Below, one piece after another: positions 49,000-57,684 of a stretch of 64,000 nucleotides of DNA. Source of the stretch: Halobacillus alkaliphilus. GTDB taxonomy: Bacteria; Bacillota; Bacilli; Bacillales; Halobacillaceae. Every line of letters starts with the position of its first letter. Within the stretch, counting starts at the first letter, position 1. The notes beneath the pieces were generated by a model that ran no database searches, was not told where the DNA came from, and saw nothing but the letters and a program-made list of their open reading frames with translations. The position numbers and the translations under genes are program-made. The stretch spans positions 62,001-126,000 of the forward strand of contig NZ_FOOG01000006.1 in the NCBI RefSeq assembly GCF_900113125.1. The letters are read 5' to 3'.

Positions 49000-49959
49000 A
49001 TGGAATTCATAGATATTCTTGCTCGAATTATCCCACCTGCCATTTTCTTTGCATCCCCTCTGATTTTTACAGCCTTGGGTGGTGTATTTAGTGAACGTTC
49101 TGGAATTATTAATATAGGACTCGAAGGTCTTATGGTTATGGGAGCATTCGTAGGTATTGTGTTTAATTTAACCTTTCACGAGGTTTTTGGTGATGCAACC
49201 CCCTGGGTTTCGATTTTTGTGGCAATGGTCGTTTCCGCAATCTTTGCACTGGTACACGCGGTAGCATCAATCACCTTTCGTGCCGACCAGGTGGTTAGTG
49301 GAGTGGCCATAAACTTTCTTGCTTTAGGAGTCGGTCTGTTTCTTACAAAGCAATGGTATGATAAAGGACAAACCGATATGGTGGATCGTCCATTCTATAC
49401 CATCGATATCCCTGTGCTGAATAAAATTCCAATACTGGGTGACCTGTTTTTCTCAGGCTGGTATTTAACCTCTTATTTAGCGATTATCCTAGCTTTTGCT
49501 GCCTGGTTCATCATTTACAAAACTCCATTTGGCTTACGTCTGAGATCGGTTGGAGAGCATCCAATGGCTGCAGACACCAATGGTATTAATGTCTATGCTA
49601 TGCGTTACGTAGCAGTTATGATCTCAGGAGCGCTTGGTGGTCTCGGCGGTTCCGTTTACGCTTTAACCATAGCACTTAACTTTTCTCATGCCACTATTGT
49701 AGGTCAAGGGTTTATGTCCCTTGCAGCCGTTATTTTCGGAAAGTGGCATCCATTGGGAGCATTAGGAGCAGCTATTTTCTTTGGACTAGCCCAAAGTTTA
49801 AGTATTGTTGGATCTAGTTTGCCTTTATTGGAAGACGTTCCTCAAATATTTTTATTAATTGCCCCTTACGTTCTAACGATCCTGGCTCTTGCTGGATTTA
49901 TAGGACGAGCGGAAGCTCCTAAGTCTCTGGGTGAGGCATATGTTAAAGGAAACCGTTAG
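49000..49959 (+). CDS. nupQ: Nucleoside ABC transporter permease
   Basis: This second permease (319 residues) has about eight hydrophobic segments. Family motifs are FSERSGIINIGLEGLMVMGA near 30 and VGEHPMAADTNGIN near 183. AAGGAGGGG precedes the ATG at the end of nupP. A clear terminator ends the nup operon. Confidence 0.92.
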   Translation: MEFIDILARIIPPAIFFASPLIFTALGGVFSERSGIINIGLEGLMVMGAFVGIVFNLTFHEVFGDATPWVSIFVAMVVSAIFALVHAVASITFRADQVVSGVAINFLALGVGLFLTKQWYDKGQTDMVDRPFYTIDIPVLNKIPILGDLFFSGWYLTSYLAIILAFAAWFIIYKTPFGLRLRSVGEHPMAADTNGINVYAMRYVAVMISGALGGLGGSVYALTIALNFSHATIVGQGFMSLAAVIFGKWHPLGALGAAIFFGLAQSLSIVGSSLPLLEDVPQIFLLIAPYVLTILALAGFIGRAEAPKSLGEAYVKGNR

Positions 49960-49965
49960 AATAAA

Positions 49966-49999
49966 TTAAGCCCGGTCCTTACACCGGGCTTAATTTTTT
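49966..49999 (+). terminator. Intrinsic terminator after nupQ
   Basis: TTAAGCCCGGT and ACCGGGCTTAA form a perfect 11-base-pair stem with a 6-base loop, followed by TTTTTT. Confidence 0.9.
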
Positions 50000-50099
50000 A
50001 CATTTCGAAACATATACCTTAGCATAGGACGTAGCTTTCTATGGATGAATTATGTGGAGTGAGTCTATAATAGTAGAGAAACGACAAGGAGGATGGGAA

Positions 50100-51383
50100 A
50101 TGAAAATTAAGGAAGAAGTATTGCTTGAAAAACAAGGATATCGTTTACATATTCTACCTAGTAAAAAATATAAAACCATTTCAATAGTGGCTAAGTTTAA
50201 AACACCACTAAGAAGAGAGGGCATTACAGAGAGGGCTTTGCTTCCTCATGTGCTTCAAAAAGCTACGAATAATCATCCGAATGTTAGAGAATTCCAATCA
50301 TCGTTTGAAAATTTATATGGAACGGTACTATCCAGTGATGGGACGAAAAAAGGCGAGAATCATGTTATCAGTTTCCGTATGGAAGTAGTGAACGAAGCTT
50401 ATCTCAATGATCAAGAGCCCATATTGGAAGAAGCTCTAAAACTATTCAACGAAGTTCTTTACGCTCCTAAAGTAGAAGGAGAAGGATTCGATTCGTCCAT
50501 TGTAGAACGTGAAAAACAAACGCTAGAGCAGAAGATCACGTCTGTAAAAGACGACAAAATGAGTTATGCCAATATGCGTTTAATGGATCACATGTGTAAA
50601 GATGAACCTTATTCTTTACACGTAAGCGGTTATCAAGATGATATCTCTTCGATTACTCCGGAAAGTCTTTATAATTATTATCGCTCAATGATAAAAAATG
50701 ATCTGCTTGATGTTTATGTTATTGGAGACATCGATCAAACTGAAATTGAGAAAATGACAGATAAGTATTTCATCCGGGAGAACAGCAGCAATCAGGATAA
50801 CGATCAGGTATCTACTTCTAAAGATGTAAAAGAAGTAAATGAAGTTGTTGAACGTGAAGAAGTGAATCAGGGTAAACTCCACATTGGATACCGTACTTAC
50901 ACCAAGTTTGGGGATCCCGATTATTATGCCTTACAGATTTTTAACGGATTATTCGGTGGATTTCCAAGCTCTAAGTTATTTATGAATGTGCGTGAAAAAC
51001 ACAGCCTGGCTTACTATGCAGCCTCTCGTTTTGAAAGTCATAAAGGATTACTTCTTGTTTTTAGTGGTGTTGATCCAAAAGATTACAAACAAGCAAAATC
51101 CATTATTTTAGAGCAGATGGATGCTATGCAAAACGGAGATTTCACTGAAGAGCAGGTAGAGGAAACGAAGGAACAAGTGATTCATCAGCTCCAAGAAACG
51201 ATGGATAATGCCAATGGAATTATTGAAGTCCTGTATCACCAAATGCTGTCCGGGGCTGAAATGCCAGTTAATGATTTAATTGAGCATATCCGAAAAGTGA
51301 CGAAGCAGGATGTTGTTGCTATGGCTAATAAGATTAAACTAGATACAATTTACTTTTTAACCAGCCTTGAGGGAGGGGAATAA
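50100..51383 (+). CDS. ymfF: M16 peptidase-like subunit YmfF
   Basis: The 427-residue protein has the two-lobed insulinase (M16) fold pattern but lacks the HxxEH zinc motif at the expected place (ITERALLPHVLQKATNN). It is the probable non-catalytic partner of YmfH, encoded 2 bases downstream, as in paired M16B proteases. REKHSLAYYAASRFESHKG is the typical C-lobe R-Y motif region. Start ATG 50100 follows ACAAGGAGG; the frame is open from 50052 without a ribosome site. Its substrate is unknown. Confidence 0.85.
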   Translation: MKIKEEVLLEKQGYRLHILPSKKYKTISIVAKFKTPLRREGITERALLPHVLQKATNNHPNVREFQSSFENLYGTVLSSDGTKKGENHVISFRMEVVNEAYLNDQEPILEEALKLFNEVLYAPKVEGEGFDSSIVEREKQTLEQKITSVKDDKMSYANMRLMDHMCKDEPYSLHVSGYQDDISSITPESLYNYYRSMIKNDLLDVYVIGDIDQTEIEKMTDKYFIRENSSNQDNDQVSTSKDVKEVNEVVEREEVNQGKLHIGYRTYTKFGDPDYYALQIFNGLFGGFPSSKLFMNVREKHSLAYYAASRFESHKGLLLVFSGVDPKDYKQAKSIILEQMDAMQNGDFTEEQVEETKEQVIHQLQETMDNANGIIEVLYHQMLSGAEMPVNDLIEHIRKVTKQDVVAMANKIKLDTIYFLTSLEGGE

Positions 51384-51385
51384 CT

Positions 51386-52678
51386 GTGGAAGAACTAGTC
51401 TATGACCAGATCAATGAAACCGTCTACACAGAAACAATGGATAATGGATTGAAGGTGTTCCTGCTCGCGAAACCTGAGATGGCTAAAACTTTTGGAATAT
51501 TTACTACGAATTATGGATCAATTGACCAGACCTTTACACCTATTGGACAGGATGAGAAAGTGACCGTTCCAGAAGGGATTGCTCACTTCCTGGAACATAA
51601 ACTGTTTGAAAAAGAAGATCGTGATGTTTTTCAAGACTTCACCAAGCTTGGGGCTTCGGCAAATGCTTTTACTTCTTTTACAAAAACGGCTTACTTATTT
51701 ACAGCCACCAGTCAAATAGAAAAAAATGTGGAGACTTTGCTTAATTTTGTGCAGGACCCCTATTTTTCAGAGGAATCAGTGGAAAAAGAAAAAGGCATCA
51801 TTGCACAGGAAATCCGCATGTATGATGATCAGCCGGACTGGCGTTCCTTTTTTGGAACCATTCAAAGTTTGTATCATCATCACCCTGTAAAAGTAGATAT
51901 CGCAGGAACAGTGGATTCTATTCAAAACATCACAAAAGATGACCTTTATGCTTGCTATGAAACGTTTTATCATCCTTCCAATATGGTCTTATTCGTAGCT
52001 GGGAATATAGAACCAGAAGCGATGATGAAGCAAATTCGCGAAAATCAAGATAGTAAAGAATTTCCGGCTGCTCCGGAAATTAATCGCTCCTATCCTGACG
52101 AGCCGACGGAAGTCGCAAAAGCCAATAACTCGATTACTATGCCAGTCACTACTGCTAAAGCAATGGTTGGGGTGAAGGAAAAAGTCACTCATTTAACAGG
52201 GAAGGAATTACTTCGAGCCGAGTTGCTTTCCAGCATGATCCTTGATTACTACTTCTCTAAGAGTGGGGCATTTTATGAAGAACTATACCGTAGTGATTTA
52301 ATTGATGACAGCTTTCAGTTTGAAACAGAACTGGATCGTCAATTCGGATTTACTATCCTTGGCGGAGATACACGGAAGCCGGAAGAAATGACTAAGCGTG
52401 TAAAAGAGATGCTTCATGAATTAAAAGAAAATAGCATCTCTGATGAAGACTTCACCCGAATGAAGCGTAAGAAAATCGGACAGTTCATGCGTGCTTTAAA
52501 TTCCTTGGAATTCATTGCTAACCAGTTCACTCATTACCACACGCTTGGTGTAGATCTGTTTGACGTTCTCCCTGTTATTGAATCTCTTACCTCCAAAGAT
52601 GCAGAGGAATACCTGCAGAACTGGATTAATGAAGAAGCTATTTCGGTCTTTCAGGTCAAACCTCAGGAAAATGAGTAA
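51386..52678 (+). CDS. ymfH: M16 zinc peptidase YmfH
   Basis: This is the active-type partner: HFLEH (about residues 67-71) is the inverted zinc motif HxxEH, and EKGIIAQEIRMYDD holds the downstream glutamate ligand about 75 residues later. The 430-residue protein has two M16 lobes. GTG 51386 is the start, 7 bases after GGGAGGGG. It overlaps ymfI by 8 bases. The substrate is unknown; in some bacteria such pairs mature peptides. Confidence 0.87.
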   Translation: MEELVYDQINETVYTETMDNGLKVFLLAKPEMAKTFGIFTTNYGSIDQTFTPIGQDEKVTVPEGIAHFLEHKLFEKEDRDVFQDFTKLGASANAFTSFTKTAYLFTATSQIEKNVETLLNFVQDPYFSEESVEKEKGIIAQEIRMYDDQPDWRSFFGTIQSLYHHHPVKVDIAGTVDSIQNITKDDLYACYETFYHPSNMVLFVAGNIEPEAMMKQIRENQDSKEFPAAPEINRSYPDEPTEVAKANNSITMPVTTAKAMVGVKEKVTHLTGKELLRAELLSSMILDYYFSKSGAFYEELYRSDLIDDSFQFETELDRQFGFTILGGDTRKPEEMTKRVKEMLHELKENSISDEDFTRMKRKKIGQFMRALNSLEFIANQFTHYHTLGVDLFDVLPVIESLTSKDAEEYLQNWINEEAISVFQVKPQENE

Positions 52679-53390
52679 ACGTTGTCTGATCATTGGAGCA
52701 AGCGGTGAAATTGGATATAGTGTTACCCGGACTCTTGTAGAAAAAGGATATCGTGTGGGTCTGCAGTACTACTCAAATTTGCGTAGAATTGACGAACTTG
52801 AAAATCAAATTCCAGCAAGCCAATGGCTCGGAGCCCGGCAGGCTGATTTAACTACTACAGAAGGAATTCAAGCTTTTTTACAAATTACTTCTAAAGAATG
52901 GGAAGCTATTGTATTTTGTGGAGGACATCTATGGAAAGGCCTTTTCCAGGACATGACTGATGCGGAAATGGATCAACTTTATCATGTCCATCTTAAAGCT
53001 CCCTGGATGATTTCCCGGCATGTCCTTCCCTTTATGATCCATAATAAAGCAGGCAATATCGTGACTGTTTCCTCCATATTTGGCGAAGAAGGATCAAGTA
53101 TGGAAGTTGCCTACAGCTCTGTAAAAGGTGCACAAATAAGCTTTGTTAAAGCATTGTCTAAAGAAGTGGCTCCAAGCGGAATTCGAGTTAATGCAGTGAC
53201 ACCAGGTGTAATTGCAACAAAAATGAATGAAATGCTCACTCCTGAAGAATGGAATACTCTAGAAGGAGAAATACCACTTGGGAGAGCCGGACAGCCTCAT
53301 GAAATAGCTGACGCCATCAGCTATTTATTGAGTGATCAATCAAGTTATGTTACGGGTCATGTACTGCGGGTAAATGGCGGATGGACATAA
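52671..53390 (+). CDS. ymfI: Short-chain dehydrogenase YmfI
   Basis: The 239-residue protein is a classical SDR with the nucleotide loop GASGEIG near residue 9, the catalytic Ser in VTVSSIFGE, the YSSVK (YxxxK) motif and the ATKMNEM region after VTPGVI. It is FabG-like in sequence but its substrate is unknown. Start ATG 52671 lies inside the ymfH end; the upstream part of the open frame is a shadow. Confidence 0.85.
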   Translation: MSKRCLIIGASGEIGYSVTRTLVEKGYRVGLQYYSNLRRIDELENQIPASQWLGARQADLTTTEGIQAFLQITSKEWEAIVFCGGHLWKGLFQDMTDAEMDQLYHVHLKAPWMISRHVLPFMIHNKAGNIVTVSSIFGEEGSSMEVAYSSVKGAQISFVKALSKEVAPSGIRVNAVTPGVIATKMNEMLTPEEWNTLEGEIPLGRAGQPHEIADAISYLLSDQSSYVTGHVLRVNGGWT

Positions 53391-53397
53391 AATTGTG

Positions 53398-53427
53398 TGT
53401 ATAAAAAGTTTGTTTCCTCTCATACTA
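53398..53427 (+). promoter_or_regulatory. Sigma-G/F-like promoter for ymfJ
   Basis: TGTATA (53398-53403) and CATACTA (53421-53427) are 17 bases apart, a close fit to the forespore sigma-G consensus (TGnATA and CATACTA). ymfJ begins 31 bases downstream. It suggests forespore expression. Confidence 0.7.
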
Positions 53428-53457
53428 AGTATGAAAAACTTAGAGGAGGTAACAACA

Positions 53458-53718
53458 ATGTCTGTTCTTGAAAATTTTGACTCTTGGAAAGACTTTCTTG
53501 GCGATCGTTTGCATCAGGCTCAAGGGCAAGGAATGGATCAACAAGCAGTATCAGACCTTGCATACGAAATTGGTGGATATCTTGCCAATTCAGTAGATGC
53601 AGAAAATGATCAGGAAGCAGTTCTGCGTGATCTTTGGAACGTAGCTGACCAAAAGGAACAACACGCTATTGCTAATATGATGGTGAAACTTGTACGTAAC
53701 GAAGGAACTCAAGCTTAA
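53458..53718 (+). CDS. ymfJ: YmfJ, DUF3243 family protein
   Basis: The 86-residue acidic protein (MSVLENFDSWKDFLGDRL, then AYEIGGYLANSVDAEN) is of the DUF3243 family, found in Bacillaceae. Its function is unknown; the sigma-G-like promoter suggests a spore role. GAGGAGG lies 9 bases before the ATG, and a terminator follows, so it is probably a single-gene unit. Confidence 0.85.
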   Translation: MSVLENFDSWKDFLGDRLHQAQGQGMDQQAVSDLAYEIGGYLANSVDAENDQEAVLRDLWNVADQKEQHAIANMMVKLVRNEGTQA

Positions 53719-53724
53719 ATTGCT

Positions 53725-53756
53725 AAAAAACCGCACATTTCACTGTGCGGTTTTTG
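53725..53756 (+). terminator. Intrinsic terminator after ymfJ
   Basis: AAAAACCGCACA and TGTGCGGTTTTT form a 12-base-pair stem with a 6-base loop, ending in a T run. Confidence 0.9.
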
Positions 53757-53876
53757 CTATTTTTCAAAGATAATCCATTTCCTGACTTTCCTATTCAATA
53801 AAAATCCTTTATGATAGAAAGTGAGTTGCAGAGTCCTTAAAGGACAAAAAATGACATTTTCCAGAGGAGTTTTGTC

Positions 53877-54668
53877 ATGGAGAAAAAAGAATGGTACTTA
53901 GAATATGAAATCCAGTATAATCGACCAGGTCTGCTTGGAGATATCTCTTCTTTGCTCGGGATGATGGCGATTAATATTGTTACAATTAACGGGGTAGAAA
54001 ACTCTCACAGGGGAATGCTGCTCCTATGCAAAGACGAAGAGCAGATTATTCGATTAAAATCAATTTTAGATACCATGGATACCATTAAAGTTACAAAATT
54101 GCGCCGTCCTAAATTAAGAGATCGTCTTGCCGTCAGGCATGGACGCTACATACATAGTGATGTGGATGACCGTAAAACCTTCCGATTCAATCGTGAAGAT
54201 TTAGGGGTACTAGTTGATTTTATGGCTGAGTTGTTCATGAAAGAAGGGCATAAACTTGTAGGAATTCGTGGAATGCCCCGCGTTGGTAAAACAGAGTCTG
54301 TAGTAGCGGCAAGTGTATGTGCTAACAAAAGATGGCTTTTTGTCTCAAGCACTCTTTTAAAGCAGACAGTCAGAAGTCAATTAATCGATGAAGAGTATAG
54401 GGAAGATAACCTTTATATTATTGATGGAATTGTTTCTGCCAGACGTGCAAGTGAACAGCACTGGCAGCTTGTGAGGGAAATTATGAGGCTTCCAGCTACC
54501 AAAGTGATTGAACATCCAGACATTTTTGTACAGGAAACAGAGTATAAACTCGATGATTTTGATTACATTATTGAATTAAGAAATAACGATGATGAAGTAA
54601 TCACGTACGAAACGGTGGAAAAGCCAGATATGTCGATGGGTGACGGGTTTTCCATGTTTGATTTTTAA
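53877..54668 (+). CDS. ymfK: YmfK, DUF3388 protein with P-loop
   Basis: The 263-residue protein is of the DUF3388 family, with unknown function. Residues 5-75 look like an ACT/ligand domain (RPGLLGDISSLLGMMAINIV). Residues about 134-142 read GMPRVGKTES, a Walker A-like loop, and DFDYIIELRNND near 222-233 resembles a late acidic strand. The mix of ligand-type and P-loop domains suggests an ATP- or nucleotide-using regulator, but this is inference. AGAGGAG precedes the ATG. Confidence 0.82.
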   Translation: MEKKEWYLEYEIQYNRPGLLGDISSLLGMMAINIVTINGVENSHRGMLLLCKDEEQIIRLKSILDTMDTIKVTKLRRPKLRDRLAVRHGRYIHSDVDDRKTFRFNREDLGVLVDFMAELFMKEGHKLVGIRGMPRVGKTESVVAASVCANKRWLFVSSTLLKQTVRSQLIDEEYREDNLYIIDGIVSARRASEQHWQLVREIMRLPATKVIEHPDIFVQETEYKLDDFDYIIELRNNDDEVITYETVEKPDMSMGDGFSMFDF

Positions 54669-54688
54669 CTTAATGGATGGTGTTTTAC

Positions 54689-55594
54689 ATGGAGAAGGAG
54701 ATCGGAGCTCGATTAAGAAATGCACGCGAGTCTAAAGGGCTTTCACTTGAACAAGTGCAGGAAACCACGAAAATTAAAACACGCTATCTTCACGCTATTG
54801 AAGAGAATGATTTTAGTGTACTGCCAGGGAAGTTTTATACACGTGCTTTTATAAGAGAATATGCATCAGCTGTGGGTATTGATCCTGAAGAGATGATGGA
54901 AGAGCATAAAGATGAGATGCCTTCATTTGAGAAAGAGGAAGCAGCTCAATATAAAAGGGTACAGAAACAGAAAGAACCCTCTGCGAAGAGGACAAACGTT
55001 TCCAAATACTTACCTACCCTCATGACGTTTGTGCTTGTAATTGGCCTGTTGTTTGTTGCTTACACCTTTATCAAGAATGGAAATAATGATTTGGGAATCG
55101 GGGCAGCTGACCAGGAAGTGTCTGACAACGATATTAATGTTCCGGAGGCGTCTGATGCAGAGGATACCGAAAGTACTCCGGTCAGTTCAGACCCAACTGA
55201 TGAAGAAGACCCAGAAGATCAAGACGGGGGAGAAAAGACTTCTTCAGAAGAATCTGAAGAACATGAGTCTTCTGATGTTTCCCTTGCTGAAAAAGGAACA
55301 GGCAGTTTTCCAGAACACACCTATAACATCGCAACTGGAGAAGAAAAATCTTTGACTATTGAACTGGAAGGCACAGCCTATTTGGAAGTACAAGGTGAAA
55401 AAAATGGAGAAAATTTAATCTCACCTATCGAATACAGCCCGGAGGATTCTCCGGTAAAGGTTGATGTTTCGGATAAGAAACAAGTTTTTATTAAAACAGG
55501 GAATGCTCTTGGCACCATTGTTAAAATCAACGGTGAACAAATAGATTTTCAAACTCAGCAGGCTACCCAAAAGCTTTTGCTTAACTTTAAGTGA
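54689..55594 (+). CDS. rodZ: RodZ-type membrane HTH protein
   Basis: RodZ links the MreB cytoskeleton to the membrane and to wall synthesis. The 301-residue protein has an N-terminal helix-turn-helix (GARLRNARESKGLSLEQVQ, to about 65), a basic stretch, one membrane segment (about 112-132), a long extracellular linker very rich in Asp, Glu and Ser (about 140-205), and a C-terminal DUF4115 beta domain. Start ATG 54689 follows GGATGGTG. The acidic linker fits a salt-adapted cell. The B. subtilis name for this locus is ymfM. Confidence 0.88.
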   Translation: MEKEIGARLRNARESKGLSLEQVQETTKIKTRYLHAIEENDFSVLPGKFYTRAFIREYASAVGIDPEEMMEEHKDEMPSFEKEEAAQYKRVQKQKEPSAKRTNVSKYLPTLMTFVLVIGLLFVAYTFIKNGNNDLGIGAADQEVSDNDINVPEASDAEDTESTPVSSDPTDEEDPEDQDGGEKTSSEESEEHESSDVSLAEKGTGSFPEHTYNIATGEEKSLTIELEGTAYLEVQGEKNGENLISPIEYSPEDSPVKVDVSDKKQVFIKTGNALGTIVKINGEQIDFQTQQATQKLLLNFK

Positions 55595-55605
55595 AATTAT
55601 TCGAG

Positions 55606-55676
55606 AAGGCTGTCCTGAAGGTGGATCATAGAGGAGATGATCATCTTCCATCATTATAAGGGCAGCCTTTTATTTT
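55606..55676 (+). terminator. Intrinsic terminator after rodZ
   Basis: AAGGCTGTCCT pairs with AGGGCAGCCTT across a loop that itself folds (around GATCAT and ATGATC), and is followed by TTATTTT. It lies between rodZ and pgsA. Confidence 0.72.
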
Positions 55677-55701
55677 AGTGGATTTTAGGAGTGTGACAAA
55701 A

Positions 55702-56280
55702 ATGAATTTACCGAACAAAATTACGATTTCAAGAATTCTACTTATTCCCATTTTTATCATTTTGATGAGTGTCCCGTTTGAGTGGGGATCTATTCAAATG
55801 GGGGATCGGGAATTACCTGTGGCTCATCTGGCTGGTGCCATACTATTTATTTTGGCTTCAACGACTGATTGGATTGATGGGTATATTGCAAGAAAATATA
55901 ATCTGGTAACGAATCTTGGGAAATTCTTAGATCCGCTGGCTGATAAACTTTTAGTTAGTGCCGCCTTAATTGTATTGGTCGAGATTGGTCTTGCTCCTGC
56001 ATGGATTGTAATTGTTATTATTAGCCGTGAATTCGCGGTGACGGGGCTTAGACTTGTTGCGGCAGGCGAAGGAAGTGTTTTAGCTGCAAGTCAAATGGGA
56101 AAATTGAAAACTTGGATACAAATTATTTCCATCTCTCTTTTGCTTCTTCACAACTGGCCGTTTGCTTACCTAAATCTACCCCTTGGAATAATTACTCTTT
56201 ACTTAGCACTAATTATTACTTTTTATTCTGGATATGAGTACTTCCAGAAAAACTGGCATGTTATGAGGGATTCCAAATGA
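55702..56280 (+). CDS. pgsA: CDP-diacylglycerol-glycerol-3-phosphate phosphatidyltransferase
   Basis: PgsA makes phosphatidylglycerol phosphate from CDP-diacylglycerol, the first step to phosphatidylglycerol and cardiolipin. The 192-residue membrane protein starts MNLPNKITISRILL and has the CDP-alcohol transferase motif D-G-x2-A-R-x8-G-x3-D-x3-D, read as DGYIARKYNLVTNLGKFLDP followed by LADK. Start ATG 55702 follows TTTAGGAGTG. It overlaps cinA by 4 bases. Confidence 0.95.
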   Translation: MNLPNKITISRILLIPIFIILMSVPFEWGSIQMGDRELPVAHLAGAILFILASTTDWIDGYIARKYNLVTNLGKFLDPLADKLLVSAALIVLVEIGLAPAWIVIVIISREFAVTGLRLVAAGEGSVLAASQMGKLKTWIQIISISLLLLHNWPFAYLNLPLGIITLYLALIITFYSGYEYFQKNWHVMRDSK

Positions 56281-57518
56281 AGGCTGAAGTTATAGCAGTA
56301 GGTACTGAATTGTTACTCGGACAAATAGCTAATACGAATGGACAGTGGATTTCTAAAGAATTTGCAAGCCTCGGTATACCTGTTTATCAGCATAGCGTCG
56401 TCGGTGATAACATGAAAAGAGTGGAAGATATTTTTCAGGCGGCTCACAGTCGATCGGATGTTATAGTTGTCACAGGTGGTCTTGGTCCAACCGAGGATGA
56501 CTTAACCAGAGAAGCTGCCCAGAAAATAATCGGGCAGAGACTCCTGGAAGATCAACAAGCAATGGAGAAAATAGCTCTTTATTACGAAAAAAACAAACAA
56601 ACCATGACAGCGAACAACCGAAAACAAGCGTTAGTCTTCGAAGAGGGTATTGTACTTCCTAACCAAGAAGGGATGGCGCCAGGCCAAATTGTAGAACATG
56701 ACGGAAGAGCGTGGATCTTTCTTCCCGGAGTTCCTTCTGAGATGAAATCCCTTATGAAAAGTGGAGTGCTGCCTTATCTGCAGCGTTCCTATAAACTGCA
56801 GTCTGATATTGTTTCCGAAATGATGTACTTCATAGGTATCGGTGAATCAACACTGGAAAATAAACTCTCTGCATTAATTTCACAACAGACCAACCCTACA
56901 CTTGCTCCGCTGGCAAGTGTAGGGGAAGTGGGACTGCGAATCACCGCAACTGGAGAGACAGGCGACGAGGCAAGAGAGAAAATTGCCGTAATGAAAGAGA
57001 CCATATTAGAGATCGTTGGCTCGTATTATTATGGAAGTGACAATGTATCTATTGAGAGCACGGTGCGGGACTTACTAAATAAACGAGGTTATCGTCTCGG
57101 AGCAGCTGAAAGCCTTACAGGAGGTAAATTTATCGAGCGGCTAATAGCCCTGCCTGGCGCTTCTACTGTGATTCAGGGAAGCCTTGTGGCCTACACCCCA
57201 TTAATGAAAGAGAAAGTGATTGGGGTAGCTCCTTCTCTCATTAAGGAGCATGGAACGATCAGTAATGAATGTGCTGAAACTATGGCTATAAATGCTAAAA
57301 GGATTTTAGAGGCAGATGTTGCAATCAGCTTTACAGGGGTGGCTGGACCCGAATCCAGTGAGGGGCAGGAACCGGGCACTGTGTTTATCGGACTGCAAAT
57401 CGCAGATGAGCGTCCTTCTGTGTATCAATTTCAATTTGAAGGAAGCAGAGATAAGATTCGTTCCCGTGCTGTAAAAAAAGGATACGAATTAATTTTTCAC
57501 CATATCAAAAATTTATAA
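56277..57518 (+). CDS. cinA: CinA, competence-associated amidase-type protein
   Basis: The 413-residue protein has an N-terminal MoaB/MogA-like domain (AVGTELLLGQIANTNGQWIS, and VVTGGLGPTEDDLTREA near 61) and a C-terminal CinA domain (GAAESLTGGKF near 278), which in relatives hydrolyses nicotinamide mononucleotide or related nucleotides. cinA next to recA is the classic arrangement in bacilli and streptococci, linked to competence. It overlaps pgsA by 4 bases. Confidence 0.93.
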   Translation: MKAEVIAVGTELLLGQIANTNGQWISKEFASLGIPVYQHSVVGDNMKRVEDIFQAAHSRSDVIVVTGGLGPTEDDLTREAAQKIIGQRLLEDQQAMEKIALYYEKNKQTMTANNRKQALVFEEGIVLPNQEGMAPGQIVEHDGRAWIFLPGVPSEMKSLMKSGVLPYLQRSYKLQSDIVSEMMYFIGIGESTLENKLSALISQQTNPTLAPLASVGEVGLRITATGETGDEAREKIAVMKETILEIVGSYYYGSDNVSIESTVRDLLNKRGYRLGAAESLTGGKFIERLIALPGASTVIQGSLVAYTPLMKEKVIGVAPSLIKEHGTISNECAETMAINAKRILEADVAISFTGVAGPESSEGQEPGTVFIGLQIADERPSVYQFQFEGSRDKIRSRAVKKGYELIFHHIKNL

Positions 57519-57599
57519 ATGACTAAGAAGACCCTATATAATAATTCTTTTTTTCTTAAGAAGAAATACCATTATTGATAGAAAAGCATTTCAAAAAAA

Positions 57600-57614
57600 G
57601 GGAACATTTATTCG
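57600..57614 (+). promoter_or_regulatory. Possible degenerate LexA (SOS) box upstream of recA
   Basis: GGAACATTTATTCG at 57601-57614 partly matches the Bacillus SOS consensus CGAACRNRYGTTCG: GAAC and TTCG match, but two central positions and the first base differ. It lies just upstream of the recA -35. The match is imperfect. Confidence 0.4.
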
Positions 57615-57622
57615 CTTTTTAG

Positions 57623-57651
57623 TTGGCAAACTATCAAAAACAAGTTATGAT
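57623..57651 (+). promoter_or_regulatory. Sigma-A promoter for recA
   Basis: TTGGCA (57623-57628) and TATGAT (57646-57651) are 17 bases apart, 34 bases upstream of the recA start. Confidence 0.75.
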
Positions 57652-57684
57652 AGGGATAGAAATTTTGAAAGGCGGTATATTTAT

